Source: CAYTGM01 sp964437365
Lineage (GTDB): Bacteria > Sumerlaeota > Sumerlaeia > SLMS01
Direction: 5' to 3'
Assembly: GCA_964437365.1 (NCBI GenBank)
Contig: CAYTGM010000011.1
Span: 1-64,000, forward strand
Length of the DNA: 64,000 nt
In this document: in pieces, positions 17,225 to 26,699 of the stretch
Position numbering within the stretch: position 1 is the stretch's first letter
How the letters are laid out: each line of letters begins with the position of its first letter
Program-made: the position numbers and the translations under genes
Notes under the pieces: generated by a model
Seen by the model: the letters and a program-made list of their open reading frames with translations, nothing else
Databases searched by the model: none
What the model was told of the DNA's origin: nothing

Positions 17225-17442
17225 TTCACTGAAATTCAGAATTTATCAGATAAATTGCAAGCACATTGCTCCGCTCTATCACTCAGTCATGCATAAGTTT
17301 GCTGCTCGATGAGCTGAGAACTGGGCATATGGCAGACGATAGCACAGACCCTTGATGCACCCGGCTCCAGATTCTCCTATACAACAACTCAACTTTCAAT
17401 AGAGTTGCATGTTGACCATCTTTGATTCAGGAGATCGCGACC

Positions 17443-20400
17443 ATGAGTCGTTTCTTTGCCCCCTTCACCTTTGTGGTGATGTTCTTTGCGACATCCTATC
17501 TACCCGCCGCGGAGGTTGTCTGGGACGGAGAAGCGATGGACGGTCTCTATTCCACACCCGAGAACTGGGTGGGTGATCTCCTTCCTACAAATCTTGATAC
17601 CATCGTCTTTAATGATACGTCCACTTCTGACTGTCTTAATACATCAAATGATCTGGAGGTAGCAGGAGTCAAAATTCTCAGTGGCTATACAGGAACCTTT
17701 ACTCCTGCCTTTAACTTTGATGTATTCGGTGATTTCCTCCAGGAGGACGGGACGCTTGACATGAGTCGAGGACAGACTTTCTTCGGTGGGAACATCACCC
17801 ACACAGGAGGAAACTTTATCATCAGTGGAATCTTCTATAACCCCGCCTATGATGCGACGTTTTCCTCTGTGGCTTCACCGCTTCAGATGCAGTGGTTCAA
17901 CTGCAGTCCGTTCGGTGATATACAGGTGACCCTGGATCTCGAGTTGGAATTGTCGAGCTTTCTGAACTTGAGTTCCGGAGGAAATAGAGGAATTATTCTT
18001 AACTCGGGATCGATCTCGATCACAGGCGCCTCCTTCTTCAGCCTTCAAAACGGTTTATTTACCATACGTGATGGAACCTTTCTCGATTTGAGACCCATTG
18101 CAGAATATACGAATGCGTCAACAATCATTGAAGAGGGGACTGGAAAGATCCTCCGAAACGCTAAATCTATCGGCTTTACAAATTCCTCCGGCAATCGCGT
18201 TGAAACAGTTGCTGTTGGTGCAGACATTTTCGTGACGATTGTCGATGAAGACGAAAACCTGGATGCCTCTATACAAGACACCCTCGATGTTGTAGTGACG
18301 AGTTATGACACTGGCGACTCTGAAATTCTAACGCTTACAGAAACTGGAGTTGCGACCGGCGAGTTCCGCAATTCCTCCGGACTGCTGACCAACGGCGGAG
18401 TCGCGAATATCGGTAACAATATCCTCGAGTTTGCCTCCATGGAGAATCTGAACGTTGCCTATACGGATGACGAAGATGCCAGCGATATGATTGATCGGGA
18501 CCTCATGGTGCCCACGCGTATCTGGGATGGAGAAGGTTCCACAATTGAGTGGGCAGATGTTGATAACTGGACATCTGATAGTCTCCCTCTTCGTTATGAT
18601 GATGTTCTCTTTACTGATGTGAGCACAAAAGACTGTAACATCGAGTTGGATTTGCTCCAGATTACCGATCTGACCATAGATGAGCTCTATACAGGGACAT
18701 TCTTCGTGTCACGAAGCTTTCCCATCGAGATATTCGGGGACTTTACTCAGGAGAGCGGTGATATCAGATGGTTCTTTGCTGTCGCGAATATATATGGTGA
18801 CTATGTGAAGAGGGGTGGATCAAACAATCTGGCTCAGTATTCCATGCGAGGCCAATCGGGAATACAGCTTCTCGATGCACGTGCCAGCACACTTGAATTG
18901 TACACGATGAATGCCTCCGGCGCCTCTGGTACAACCCTTCAAATGAGAGGGGATATCAACATGACTGGTAGCGGCAATATGACTATCGGAAATCCTGGCG
19001 GAGTCTCGAACTATACGGTCAATTATGACGAAGGTACTATTTTCATATCAGGTTCCACTGGAGTTTTCTCTGTTATGTCCGGAACGACTTTTGAAGTCCT
19101 CAACAGTGGAGTCCTTGATTTAACTGCTGCAAAAGATTTTGCCAACTCTGGACTGGTTATTGAAACTGGTAATGGCAAGATCATCAGCCCCGCCAAAAGT
19201 CTTGGGTTTACAGATGGTGCTGGAGCACAGATCGATGCCGTAGCCGATGGTGCAGATGTCTATATTACCCTCGTTGATTTGGACGAGAATCTGGATTCCT
19301 CCTCAGTAGATACGACCACGGTTATTGTTTCGAGCGTGGATACCGGCGATCAGGAAACCGTGACGCTGAATGAGACGGACCTCTCCGTTGGTGAATTCAG
19401 AAACGCTGTTGGTTTTCCAACGGCTGTTGGTCCAGCAAGTCCCGGCGACGGCATTCTACAAAAATCAGGCGATGAAGAGCTGACGGTCATGTACCAGGAT
19501 GATGAAGATAGTTCAGATATGCTCTTTGCAAGTATCATCAAGGAACCCTTTGTCTGGGACGGTGGAGGTACTACCAACCTGTGGAGTGACGCAGAAAACT
19601 GGAGCACAGGAGCTGTGCCGGGATCTTTCGATGACGTCCTCTTTGACAGCACCTCCTCAAAAGATTGCGATATCGATAATGCTGCTTTCGAGATGAACAG
19701 TCTAACGGTTGACGGTGGATATACAGGGTCGATTACAGCTATTGGTGGGTTCGGAGCGAGCTTTATCATCAATGAAGATTATATACAGGAGGGTGGAAAT
19801 GTTGACCTGGAAATGAAAACCTGGACAGTGAACAGAAATCTTCGGCAGACATCAGGGACCCTGGAGCTGAGACGCCTTAGGATGAATCCAACGGAAGACA
19901 TCGAGGTTGTTTTCGGGAACGGTCCTGTGACGGGTAGTATCTGGGAGATCTTTGCACAGGCCCCTTTGATACTTGATTTTGACGGTGATTACCGGTTTAA
20001 TTCCAGTATAGATATTCGTGAGGACTGCACGTTCAATTTACGGACCGGTTCTCTCGTTGCAGAGACGGGGGCTTCCAGCTTCGCTGTTCGAAGGGATGCG
20101 TTTCTCGACATCCAGGATGGTACTATCGTTGATATACGTAATGTAAACGACTTCTTCGGTTCAGGGCAAGTGAATGAAATCGGATCTGGGAAAATCTTGA
20201 GGAACAACACTTTCTTCAGATTTACCGACGACTCAGGAGGCCTTATTGATGACATCGGAGTCTCAGAACTTGCCTACGTCACCGTCGTTGATGATGATGA
20301 GAATACCAGTGGCGGAATACGCGATACCTCGCAGGCTATAATCAGTACTGTCAATTCTGGTGATCAGGAAACTGTGATCCTGAGAGAAACGAGTATACAA

Positions 20401-22026
20401 TCGCGGACGTTTCGAAATGCAGGGATCCCCGTTGCTTACGGAATTCCCACGCCTGAAAACGGTACGTTGGAAATTAGTGAGTCTGACTTTTTGAGCGCCA
20501 GCTATATAGACAACGAGGATCCCTCTGATACGGCGAATGCAGTTCAGATTCCTGTTCTGACGCCGGAGATATCAGTGCTCTATGAAGGAACGCCGATCGC
20601 AGATGGAGGTCCGACGATCGACCTCGGTACTTCAGAATTGTCCGATCTTCCGCTTCAGCGAACCTTTACCATTAATAATGTCGGACAGGGATTTCTGCTC
20701 TTTTCCAACATCATCGTTACCGGTGATATCATGGAAGTCATTTCCCCTCCTATGGGAATTGCTGGCGGTGGTAGTGCTGACTTCACAATTGAAACAACAA
20801 CGACCGACGCCGGCGTCTATCAGGGTTCAATTGAGATTATTTCCAACGACTTTAATGAATCGTCCTTTGATATCACTCTTCAAGGTCAGATCGTTGCCCC
20901 CGAAATAGAAGTGTTTGATGGAGCAAATCTACTGACAGCCGGGGTTGATATACTCGATTTTGGAGTTCTCGATATTGCCGATGGACCTGTACAGAAGACT
21001 CTCACCGTTGAGAATACCGGATCAGTAGACCTCGTGACTTCACCATCTCTCATCACAGGTAGCGGCTATACGGTCATTCAGGATCTTTCCGGCACCATTG
21101 CTCCATCTGAATCAGAAGACCTGATCTTTGAAGTAGTACCGATGAACGAAGGGGTGATGGATGGAACTTTACAGATCATTACAAATGACGCTGATGAAGG
21201 GACGTTTGAACTATCTCTCACGGCAACGGCGGTGACTCCAGAACTGGACCTGCGAAGCCAGTTTGCGCCACTTCCAAATGGAACAGGCATTTTCGATTTC
21301 GGAAACTTGAATTACGAAGGAACAACAATCAGGAACACGCTCTTCATTGAGAATAACGGGAGTGGAGAGCTTGTAATTTCTGATGCATCTATTACAGGAG
21401 AATTTACATTCTCCCAAAGTCCGCCAGCGTCTGTACCTGCAGGTGAAACAGCCGATTTTGTGGTCGAGTTGATCCCTGATATAGACGGCCTTACGACGGG
21501 AACCATAGAGCTTGCGTCGAATGATCTTGATGAGAATCCTTATGTGATTGGGCTAACCGGTTTTGTGCGCTCTTCTGAAATCGAAGTTTCCGTGGACGGC
21601 ATGCCCGTTCAGAATGGTGTATCCCAGGCAAGCTTTGGAACTGCCTTCGTCGGAGATTCCGTGGCTCCCGTCGAGTTCGAGATATTCAATACCGGTGAGT
21701 TAGGTCTTGAAATTGATTCCATCAACTTGCCGAATGGGTTTGTTGTCACAAGCCAGACTCTTTTGAGTGTTCTGCCTGGATCCTCTGGAACACTATCCGT
21801 AGCTCTTGAAACAGGCACTGCCGGAGCTTTCGCTGGTGATCTGGAATTCGTAACGAACGATCCGACAGATCCTGTTTTTGCCATCGCACTTGAAGGCGAG
21901 GTCTTCGAAGTTCCGGAGACGATGGAAGTCGTAGCGCAGCTTCTGGGCATGACCAGTAACAGCGTCGGGCTGGATGTGAATAGAGATGGCCTGATTGATT
22001 CAGCGGACATCATTGGGTCTGAATGA
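17443..22026 (+). CDS. Giant secreted repeat protein with choice-of-anchor-D and dockerin-like domains
   Basis: 1527 residues from the ATG at 17443 (AGGAGA 8 bases upstream; an in-frame TTG at 17422 is less likely). A signal peptide is followed by three tandem modules of about 340 residues. Each opens with a VWDG..W...NW....P...D.V.F.D.ST.DC block (about 17511, 18518 and 19552) and closes with a V..VDTGD.E..TL.ET...GEFRN strand and a DDED.SD. motif. Four choice-of-anchor-D/ASH-like Ig domains of about 110 residues follow (TPEISVLYEG, APEIEVFDGA, TPELDLRSQF, SSEIEVSVDG). The C-terminus, DVNRDGLIDSADI, is a dockerin-like EF-hand loop. It is probably a cell-surface or matrix protein. Confidence 0.88.
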   Translation: MSRFFAPFTFVVMFFATSYLPAAEVVWDGEAMDGLYSTPENWVGDLLPTNLDTIVFNDTSTSDCLNTSNDLEVAGVKILSGYTGTFTPAFNFDVFGDFLQEDGTLDMSRGQTFFGGNITHTGGNFIISGIFYNPAYDATFSSVASPLQMQWFNCSPFGDIQVTLDLELELSSFLNLSSGGNRGIILNSGSISITGASFFSLQNGLFTIRDGTFLDLRPIAEYTNASTIIEEGTGKILRNAKSIGFTNSSGNRVETVAVGADIFVTIVDEDENLDASIQDTLDVVVTSYDTGDSEILTLTETGVATGEFRNSSGLLTNGGVANIGNNILEFASMENLNVAYTDDEDASDMIDRDLMVPTRIWDGEGSTIEWADVDNWTSDSLPLRYDDVLFTDVSTKDCNIELDLLQITDLTIDELYTGTFFVSRSFPIEIFGDFTQESGDIRWFFAVANIYGDYVKRGGSNNLAQYSMRGQSGIQLLDARASTLELYTMNASGASGTTLQMRGDINMTGSGNMTIGNPGGVSNYTVNYDEGTIFISGSTGVFSVMSGTTFEVLNSGVLDLTAAKDFANSGLVIETGNGKIISPAKSLGFTDGAGAQIDAVADGADVYITLVDLDENLDSSSVDTTTVIVSSVDTGDQETVTLNETDLSVGEFRNAVGFPTAVGPASPGDGILQKSGDEELTVMYQDDEDSSDMLFASIIKEPFVWDGGGTTNLWSDAENWSTGAVPGSFDDVLFDSTSSKDCDIDNAAFEMNSLTVDGGYTGSITAIGGFGASFIINEDYIQEGGNVDLEMKTWTVNRNLRQTSGTLELRRLRMNPTEDIEVVFGNGPVTGSIWEIFAQAPLILDFDGDYRFNSSIDIREDCTFNLRTGSLVAETGASSFAVRRDAFLDIQDGTIVDIRNVNDFFGSGQVNEIGSGKILRNNTFFRFTDDSGGLIDDIGVSELAYVTVVDDDENTSGGIRDTSQAIISTVNSGDQETVILRETSIQSRTFRNAGIPVAYGIPTPENGTLEISESDFLSASYIDNEDPSDTANAVQIPVLTPEISVLYEGTPIADGGPTIDLGTSELSDLPLQRTFTINNVGQGFLLFSNIIVTGDIMEVISPPMGIAGGGSADFTIETTTTDAGVYQGSIEIISNDFNESSFDITLQGQIVAPEIEVFDGANLLTAGVDILDFGVLDIADGPVQKTLTVENTGSVDLVTSPSLITGSGYTVIQDLSGTIAPSESEDLIFEVVPMNEGVMDGTLQIITNDADEGTFELSLTATAVTPELDLRSQFAPLPNGTGIFDFGNLNYEGTTIRNTLFIENNGSGELVISDASITGEFTFSQSPPASVPAGETADFVVELIPDIDGLTTGTIELASNDLDENPYVIGLTGFVRSSEIEVSVDGMPVQNGVSQASFGTAFVGDSVAPVEFEIFNTGELGLEIDSINLPNGFVVTSQTLLSVLPGSSGTLSVALETGTAGAFAGDLEFVTNDPTDPVFAIALEGEVFEVPETMEVVAQLLGMTSNSVGLDVNRDGLIDSADIIGSE

Positions 22027-22071
22027 TTGTCCGGTTGAGACGTCTTAAAATATGCGGGATCAACCCCTGAC

Positions 22072-22128
22072 CTCAGACCATGCTCGCTCGATGCTCAGAC
22101 GATACTCAGACCATCGCCATGGTCTGAG
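22072..22128. repeat. Intergenic palindrome mosaic
   Basis: The hairpin CTCAGACCAT (22105-22114), loop CGCC, ATGGTCTGAG (22119-22128) is a perfect 10-bp stem. An extra direct copy of CTCAGACCAT sits upstream at 22072-22081, and CTCAGAC recurs near 22094. It lies just after the stop of the giant repeat protein and could act in mRNA 3'-end protection or termination, though no T-tract follows. Confidence 0.6.
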
Positions 22129-22219
22129 ATTCCACTGAGGATCATGCACGATTGGTCGGAACCTCCTGTTGCCCTGGACATCCGATCAGAACCTACTGAT
22201 TTCAAAGGAAAGCACTCAT

Positions 22220-22723
22220 TTGATCTTTAAAGTTATCATGGTCATTGGCCTGATTCTCTTCATCTTCCTCTTTCTGATCATCTCTCACATGATCGTCATG
22301 GGACGAGGTATCATGAGGATTGAGAAGAATGCCCTGAACCTCGCACTTGCTTCCGGAGAAGACCCAACTCAGTTCCTGCAAACAGGCCGAAAGCTGCGCT
22401 TTGTGACGCCTTTACTTTTCTCCGGTGCCTATACGATTTCTCGACAGTCCGATGGTCACTTTGAGCATCACGTCTCCTTCAAACAGCTCCTGCCCATTCC
22501 TTCCGTCTTTCGGACAAGTTTCTTACTATGCTTCGGAATTCTCTCGAAACAGCTCAACGATGCAGGTGTGGACATTAACACGGAGGATAATCCCTTCTTC
22601 CAGATTACCGACGTCGACACGGGAACCCGGCATGTGACCTTTCAGTTGAGCAAGAAGGAACACGCCGCCTTCGAAGCTTTTGTCAACGATGCGAAGAAGC
22701 CTGATGCCAGCTCGAAAGATTGA
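22220..22723 (+). CDS. Small single-pass membrane protein, unknown function
   Basis: The reading frame is open from 22169, but TTG at 22220 follows AAAGGA at 22204-22209 with good spacing and gives a 167-residue protein. An N-terminal membrane segment (FKVIMVIGLILFIFLFLIISHMIVMG) is followed by a 130-residue soluble domain (TPLLFSGAYTISRQSDGHFEHHVSFKQL, LSKKEHAAFEAFVNDAKK). No family is recognised. Its start is uncertain and it has no operon partner. Confidence 0.6.
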   Translation: MIFKVIMVIGLILFIFLFLIISHMIVMGRGIMRIEKNALNLALASGEDPTQFLQTGRKLRFVTPLLFSGAYTISRQSDGHFEHHVSFKQLLPIPSVFRTSFLLCFGILSKQLNDAGVDINTEDNPFFQITDVDTGTRHVTFQLSKKEHAAFEAFVNDAKKPDASSKD

Positions 22724-22744
22724 GATGCATCGAGTTCTGTTGAC

Positions 22745-23338
22745 TCATCCCCTCGGCAGGAAACCTCCCTGGCCGATGATAATATCACCGTTGCTCACGG
22801 TACCATTCGTTGGATCGTAATACGAGTTTGATGTAATGATTCCATTGAAGAAAATCCCGAGGCTGACCGGAGTGGCCTGAAAACCGGCATTGGGATCCTC
22901 GATCTCCAAGTCGTTGTCGGGTCCCCTTGAAATGTTTATCCAGTTCAGTCCAAGGATTCTTTGAGCTCCCTGACCGGGTACCAGTAAAGGTATATTCATT
23001 ATCCAGCGATCTTCATTGAGGTTTGTATAGGCATAGACATCCGGTGGAAAGGGAGGGATGGGTCGCCCGACCCCGAAAGGATCACGGGTTGATGCGTTCG
23101 TGAGGTAGGCAATTGGGGTCGTAAGAGCACTGATAACTTGAGCTGCTGTTGGGTAGGCGTTGCTGTCGACGTAATATGATTCAAGGGCTGTCGCGCTCGT
23201 ACGTAAGTCTGCTTTCGCGCGTGAAACCTTTGCTCGAGTCTGTGCTTCCAGAAAGTTAGGAACAGCAATGGCAGCAAGAATCGCGATGATGGCCACAACA
23301 ATAAGCAGTTCAATCAAGGTGAAGGCGCTACGCTTCAT
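22745..23338 (-). CDS. Type II secretion / type IV pilus-like major pseudopilin (GspG type)
   Basis: A 197-residue pseudopilin starting MKRSAFTLIELLIVVAIIAI. The class III signal is cut before F; the -1 residue is Ala where Gly is usual. E5 of the mature helix is present, followed by NFLEAQTRAKVSRAKADLRT and ALESYYVDSNAYP. The C-terminal domain has RDPFG, ISRGPDNDLEIEDP and YDPTNGTVSNGDIIIGQGG. Pseudopilins form the periplasmic piston of type II secretion and related systems. A second ATG at 23341 overlaps the stop of the upstream DUF1579 gene (ATGATGA). No other secretion component is adjacent; orphan pilins are common in this kind of genome. Confidence 0.9.
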   Translation of the reverse strand: MKRSAFTLIELLIVVAIIAILAAIAVPNFLEAQTRAKVSRAKADLRTSATALESYYVDSNAYPTAAQVISALTTPIAYLTNASTRDPFGVGRPIPPFPPDVYAYTNLNEDRWIMNIPLLVPGQGAQRILGLNWINISRGPDNDLEIEDPNAGFQATPVSLGIFFNGIITSNSYYDPTNGTVSNGDIIIGQGGFLPRG

Positions 23339-23889
23339 CATTGTATCCGCTCCATTTCGCAATGCAGGTAATCGAAGAAGCTCCCTTCCATATCTGGAAC
23401 TTTCATGATAATTTCCTGTCGGTTATCTTCAACGAGTTTTCTGTGCAGTCCCAGATCATGCCTCGCTCGAAACATGGGATTAGAGATCTCGCCGAACTCT
23501 TTAATGGTTTCTTCTTCAAGGTCATAATCTCCCTCAGTAACAATAAAACCATTATTATCAGAGAGATATCCAACGGACTGAAACTTTTGGGTGACGTTAT
23601 CGAAGCCGGTGAGAATCCGAGAAGTCATCACCATCCCTGAGAAAGAGCAGTCAATATCGGACTGAAGAATTCTCCCGCCATTTATCATGGTCGCTTTGAG
23701 CTCCCCCTCGGCGGTAAAGTTCGGTCCGTATCCACCGAAATCGAAGGAAGCGAGCAGCTTCCAGTCGCCGGTGAATCTTTCGAGAAGAGCATGCTCTTCA
23801 CGCAGGGCGACATATTGGGCGCGTTGGAGCCACATCTTCTTAAGGTCAGCCTGGAGGGCAGGGTCGAGCTGTCGGGGATCATCTGCCAT
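23338..23889 (-). CDS. DUF1579-family protein
   Basis: A 183-residue cytoplasmic protein. The lipocalin-like beta-barrel family DUF1579 is suggested by EEHALLERFTGDWKLLASFDF (the usual H..L..L.G.W start), AEGELKATMINGGRILQSDI, and FSGMVMTSRILTGFDNVTQKFQSVGYLSDNNG. The N-terminus has an extra helix (LDPALQADLKKMWLQRAQYVALR). The family function is unknown. The stop overlaps the start of the pseudopilin gene, so the two are co-transcribed, although a joint role is not evident. Confidence 0.75.
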   Translation of the reverse strand: MADDPRQLDPALQADLKKMWLQRAQYVALREEHALLERFTGDWKLLASFDFGGYGPNFTAEGELKATMINGGRILQSDIDCSFSGMVMTSRILTGFDNVTQKFQSVGYLSDNNGFIVTEGDYDLEEETIKEFGEISNPMFRARHDLGLHRKLVEDNRQEIIMKVPDMEGSFFDYLHCEMERIQ

Positions 23890-24089
23890 GGAAGGAGGAT
23901 TCCTTTATGTTTAAATGTGAAATATCTTTCGTCAAACATTGTCGCCCTTATTCTTAAGCACAAGAGAAAGTTTCTTGCAGAAATGCTTCACCAGCCATCT
24001 GTCTTGGCTTGCGCTCATAGTTCTATTCAATTATAGGAATATTCATATTCTTTGTGTCGAAATATGCCTTTCAAGGCTGGAGCACCTTT

Positions 24090-26654
24090 ATGCATCACTT
24101 ATTTTCTTTCAAAACCTTGTTACCGCTCCCTCTTCTCTCTTCTGCGGCATTCGCTCAAGATGTGGCGCTAAGCACTCAGGTGGATTCGATGGTGAGTGAG
24201 CGAACTCTCCCTGTCTGGTGGTATATAGCTCCCACTGGCTCTTTGCTCGCCCTCCTTATGGCGTTTTTCTTCTACCGTTCTATCATGAAGAATAGCGAAG
24301 GAAACGAGCAGATGAAGGAGATTGCGCAGCATGTCCGTGAAGGGGCTTATGCGTACCTTAAGCGTCAGTATATCGTTGTGGGGATTTTCTTCGCTTCTGC
24401 TTTTCTTCTCCTCGCGTTGGTTTCCTTTGGACTCCACGTGCAGCACCCTCTGGTCCCCTTCGCTTTCATGACCAGTGGGTTCTTCTCAGGGCTTGCAGGT
24501 TTCTTTGGAATGAAGACGGCCACTTCAGCGGCTGCAAGAACAGCGAAGGCGGCCAGCGAGTCACTTGATCAGGGACTGAAGGTTGCCTTCCGTGCCGGAG
24601 CGGTGATGGGGTTGATTGTTGTTGGTCTTGCACTGCTCGACTATACGATCTGGTTTGCCTATCTTTATAAGTTTCATCATGTTCTCTTCGGAGGCGATGA
24701 GATGAGCCTTCAAAGCATTACCATGATCATGCTCTGTTTCGGTATGGGAGCTTCAAGTCAGGCACTCTTTGCTCGAGTTGGTGGAGGTATCTATACAAAG
24801 GCCGCTGATGTGGGTGCAGACCTGGTTGGAAAAGTAGAAGTCGGGATTCCTGAAGACGATCCGCGCAATCCTGCAACGATAGCAGACAACGTTGGAGACA
24901 ATGTGGGCGATGTCGCTGGTATGGGTGCTGATCTTTATGAGAGCTATGCTGGGGCAATCCTGGCAACCGGGGCTCTTGGTGTTGCTGCTGCGGCTTCTCT
25001 CGGTGCTGAAGAAAGTTTACAATTCGCTTATCTTGCGTCGCCGGCGGTGCTGGCGGGTCTTGGTATCTTAAGCGCCGTGATAGGTATTATTTCTGTCAGG
25101 GCGAAAGACGGCGCTGATATGACGAGTCTATTACACAGCCTGGATTTGGGGATCTATATTGCTTCCGGGCTTGTGGTAGTCTTTTCTCTCTTACTTGTTC
25201 ATACTCTTGGTTTGCCATTCAGCACGTTAATGTGTATCATTGTTGGGTTGGTCCTTGGGCTTGTCATTGGAAAAGGAACGGAGTGGGCGACTGCGGCGGA
25301 GTACAAGCCAACACAGCAGATAGCGGCTCAGTCAAGGACTGGTCCCGCAACACTCATCATTGCTGGTATTGCTGAGGGGATGCTTTCTACCTGGATTCCT
25401 ATTCTGGCGGTCAGCGTTGGAATGCTTCTTTCCTTTGGTTTATCTGGCGGATTCGAAAATCTGTACGCTGGTCTATACGGTATTGGCATGGCAGCAGTGG
25501 GGATGCTCTCAACCCTTGGGATTACGCTTGCGACGGATGCCTACGGACCGATTTCAGACAACGCAGGTGGTATTGCAGAAATGGCTGTGATGCCGAAAGA
25601 GGTGCGCGAGCGCACCGATATGCTGGATTCACTTGGAAATACAACAGCAGCAATTGGAAAAGGCTTTGCCATTGGCTCTGCTGCATTAACGGCGCTGGCT
25701 CTTCTGGCAAGTTATGTCGAGGCCGTTCGTATCGGCATCCATCGAGATGTTGCCTCTGCCAGAGATAAAGTCAGCATTGAAGCTCCAGCTGTACATGACT
25801 TGGGGTACGGAAAAATTGCCATCTATATTCCAGGAGGAGACGGAACTTTTGATTCCAACCAGGACTACACTGTCAGTTGTATAGAAACAAAACTCCAGGC
25901 TTCAACGAGCCTTCTTATCGATAGCGGAGAAAGAAAAGGCAATGAGGTTTCTGTTGTTGTGAATAAAGTAGGAAAGAGGGTTCCTGAAACGCTGGAGCTG
26001 ACGCAAGGTCCGGTTCAGTGGTCGAATGTAGCACAACTTCCTGACTTCATGCTGTTTTACAATGTGACACTTACCAACCCGAAAGTTCTGGTTGGTGTCT
26101 TCATGGGAGTTCTAGTGGTCTTCATTTTCAGCGCACTGACAATGCTGGCGGTGGGGCGAGCAGCATCCTCCATGGTAGAGGAGGTACGTCGTCAGTTTAA
26201 AGAAAAGCCAGGGATTATGGCCGGAACTGAGAAACCGGACTATGCGCGGTGCGTGGCCATTTCAACAGCTGGTGCTCAAAAGGAAATGATACTTCCTTCC
26301 GTACTGGCTATATCTATACCGATCGTCGTAGGATTAGTACTGAACGTTGCTGGAGTTATGGGACTTCTTGCGGGTACGCTGGCCTCCGGTTTCGCTATGG
26401 CTGTCTTTATGGCAAATTCAGGCGGTGCCTGGGATAACGCGAAGAAGTATATCGAGACCGGAGAATACGGAGGTAAAGGCTCTGATTCTCATAAGGCGGC
26501 TGTCGTAGGAGATACCGTTGGCGATCCGTTTAAAGATACTTCGGGTCCATCGCTGAATATACTGATTAAACTGACGTCTATCGTGAGTATTGTATTTGCA
26601 GGAGTGATTGTTAAGTTTGCTCCAGCTATCGGGGCCTTTCTTGGAATTGGTTGA
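24090..26654 (+). CDS. hppA: K+-dependent membrane pyrophosphatase (ion pump) with a periplasmic insertion
   Basis: An integral membrane pyrophosphatase (854 residues) that couples pyrophosphate hydrolysis to H+ or Na+ export. The ATG at 24090 follows GGAGCACC and begins an apparent signal peptide (MHHLFSFKTLLPLPLLSSAAFA), as in some bacterial homologues. Family motifs are DVGADLVGKVEVGIPEDDPRNPATIADNVGDNVGD (about 239-273), YGPISDNAGGIAEM, and GDTVGDPFKDTSGPSLNIL near the end. GNTTAAIGKG carries Ala where K+-independent pumps have Lys, so the pump should need K+. Between helices 12 and 13 there is an extra segment of about 115 residues (about 543-660), on the periplasmic side by topology. 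Most family members have about 650-800 residues. H+ versus Na+ specificity is not decided here. Confidence 0.95.
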   Translation: MHHLFSFKTLLPLPLLSSAAFAQDVALSTQVDSMVSERTLPVWWYIAPTGSLLALLMAFFFYRSIMKNSEGNEQMKEIAQHVREGAYAYLKRQYIVVGIFFASAFLLLALVSFGLHVQHPLVPFAFMTSGFFSGLAGFFGMKTATSAAARTAKAASESLDQGLKVAFRAGAVMGLIVVGLALLDYTIWFAYLYKFHHVLFGGDEMSLQSITMIMLCFGMGASSQALFARVGGGIYTKAADVGADLVGKVEVGIPEDDPRNPATIADNVGDNVGDVAGMGADLYESYAGAILATGALGVAAAASLGAEESLQFAYLASPAVLAGLGILSAVIGIISVRAKDGADMTSLLHSLDLGIYIASGLVVVFSLLLVHTLGLPFSTLMCIIVGLVLGLVIGKGTEWATAAEYKPTQQIAAQSRTGPATLIIAGIAEGMLSTWIPILAVSVGMLLSFGLSGGFENLYAGLYGIGMAAVGMLSTLGITLATDAYGPISDNAGGIAEMAVMPKEVRERTDMLDSLGNTTAAIGKGFAIGSAALTALALLASYVEAVRIGIHRDVASARDKVSIEAPAVHDLGYGKIAIYIPGGDGTFDSNQDYTVSCIETKLQASTSLLIDSGERKGNEVSVVVNKVGKRVPETLELTQGPVQWSNVAQLPDFMLFYNVTLTNPKVLVGVFMGVLVVFIFSALTMLAVGRAASSMVEEVRRQFKEKPGIMAGTEKPDYARCVAISTAGAQKEMILPSVLAISIPIVVGLVLNVAGVMGLLAGTLASGFAMAVFMANSGGAWDNAKKYIETGEYGGKGSDSHKAAVVGDTVGDPFKDTSGPSLNILIKLTSIVSIVFAGVIVKFAPAIGAFLGIG

Positions 26655-26699
26655 TGGGTTGCACAATTTCTCAAGTCTCTCTTACTAAGGAGTATGATC

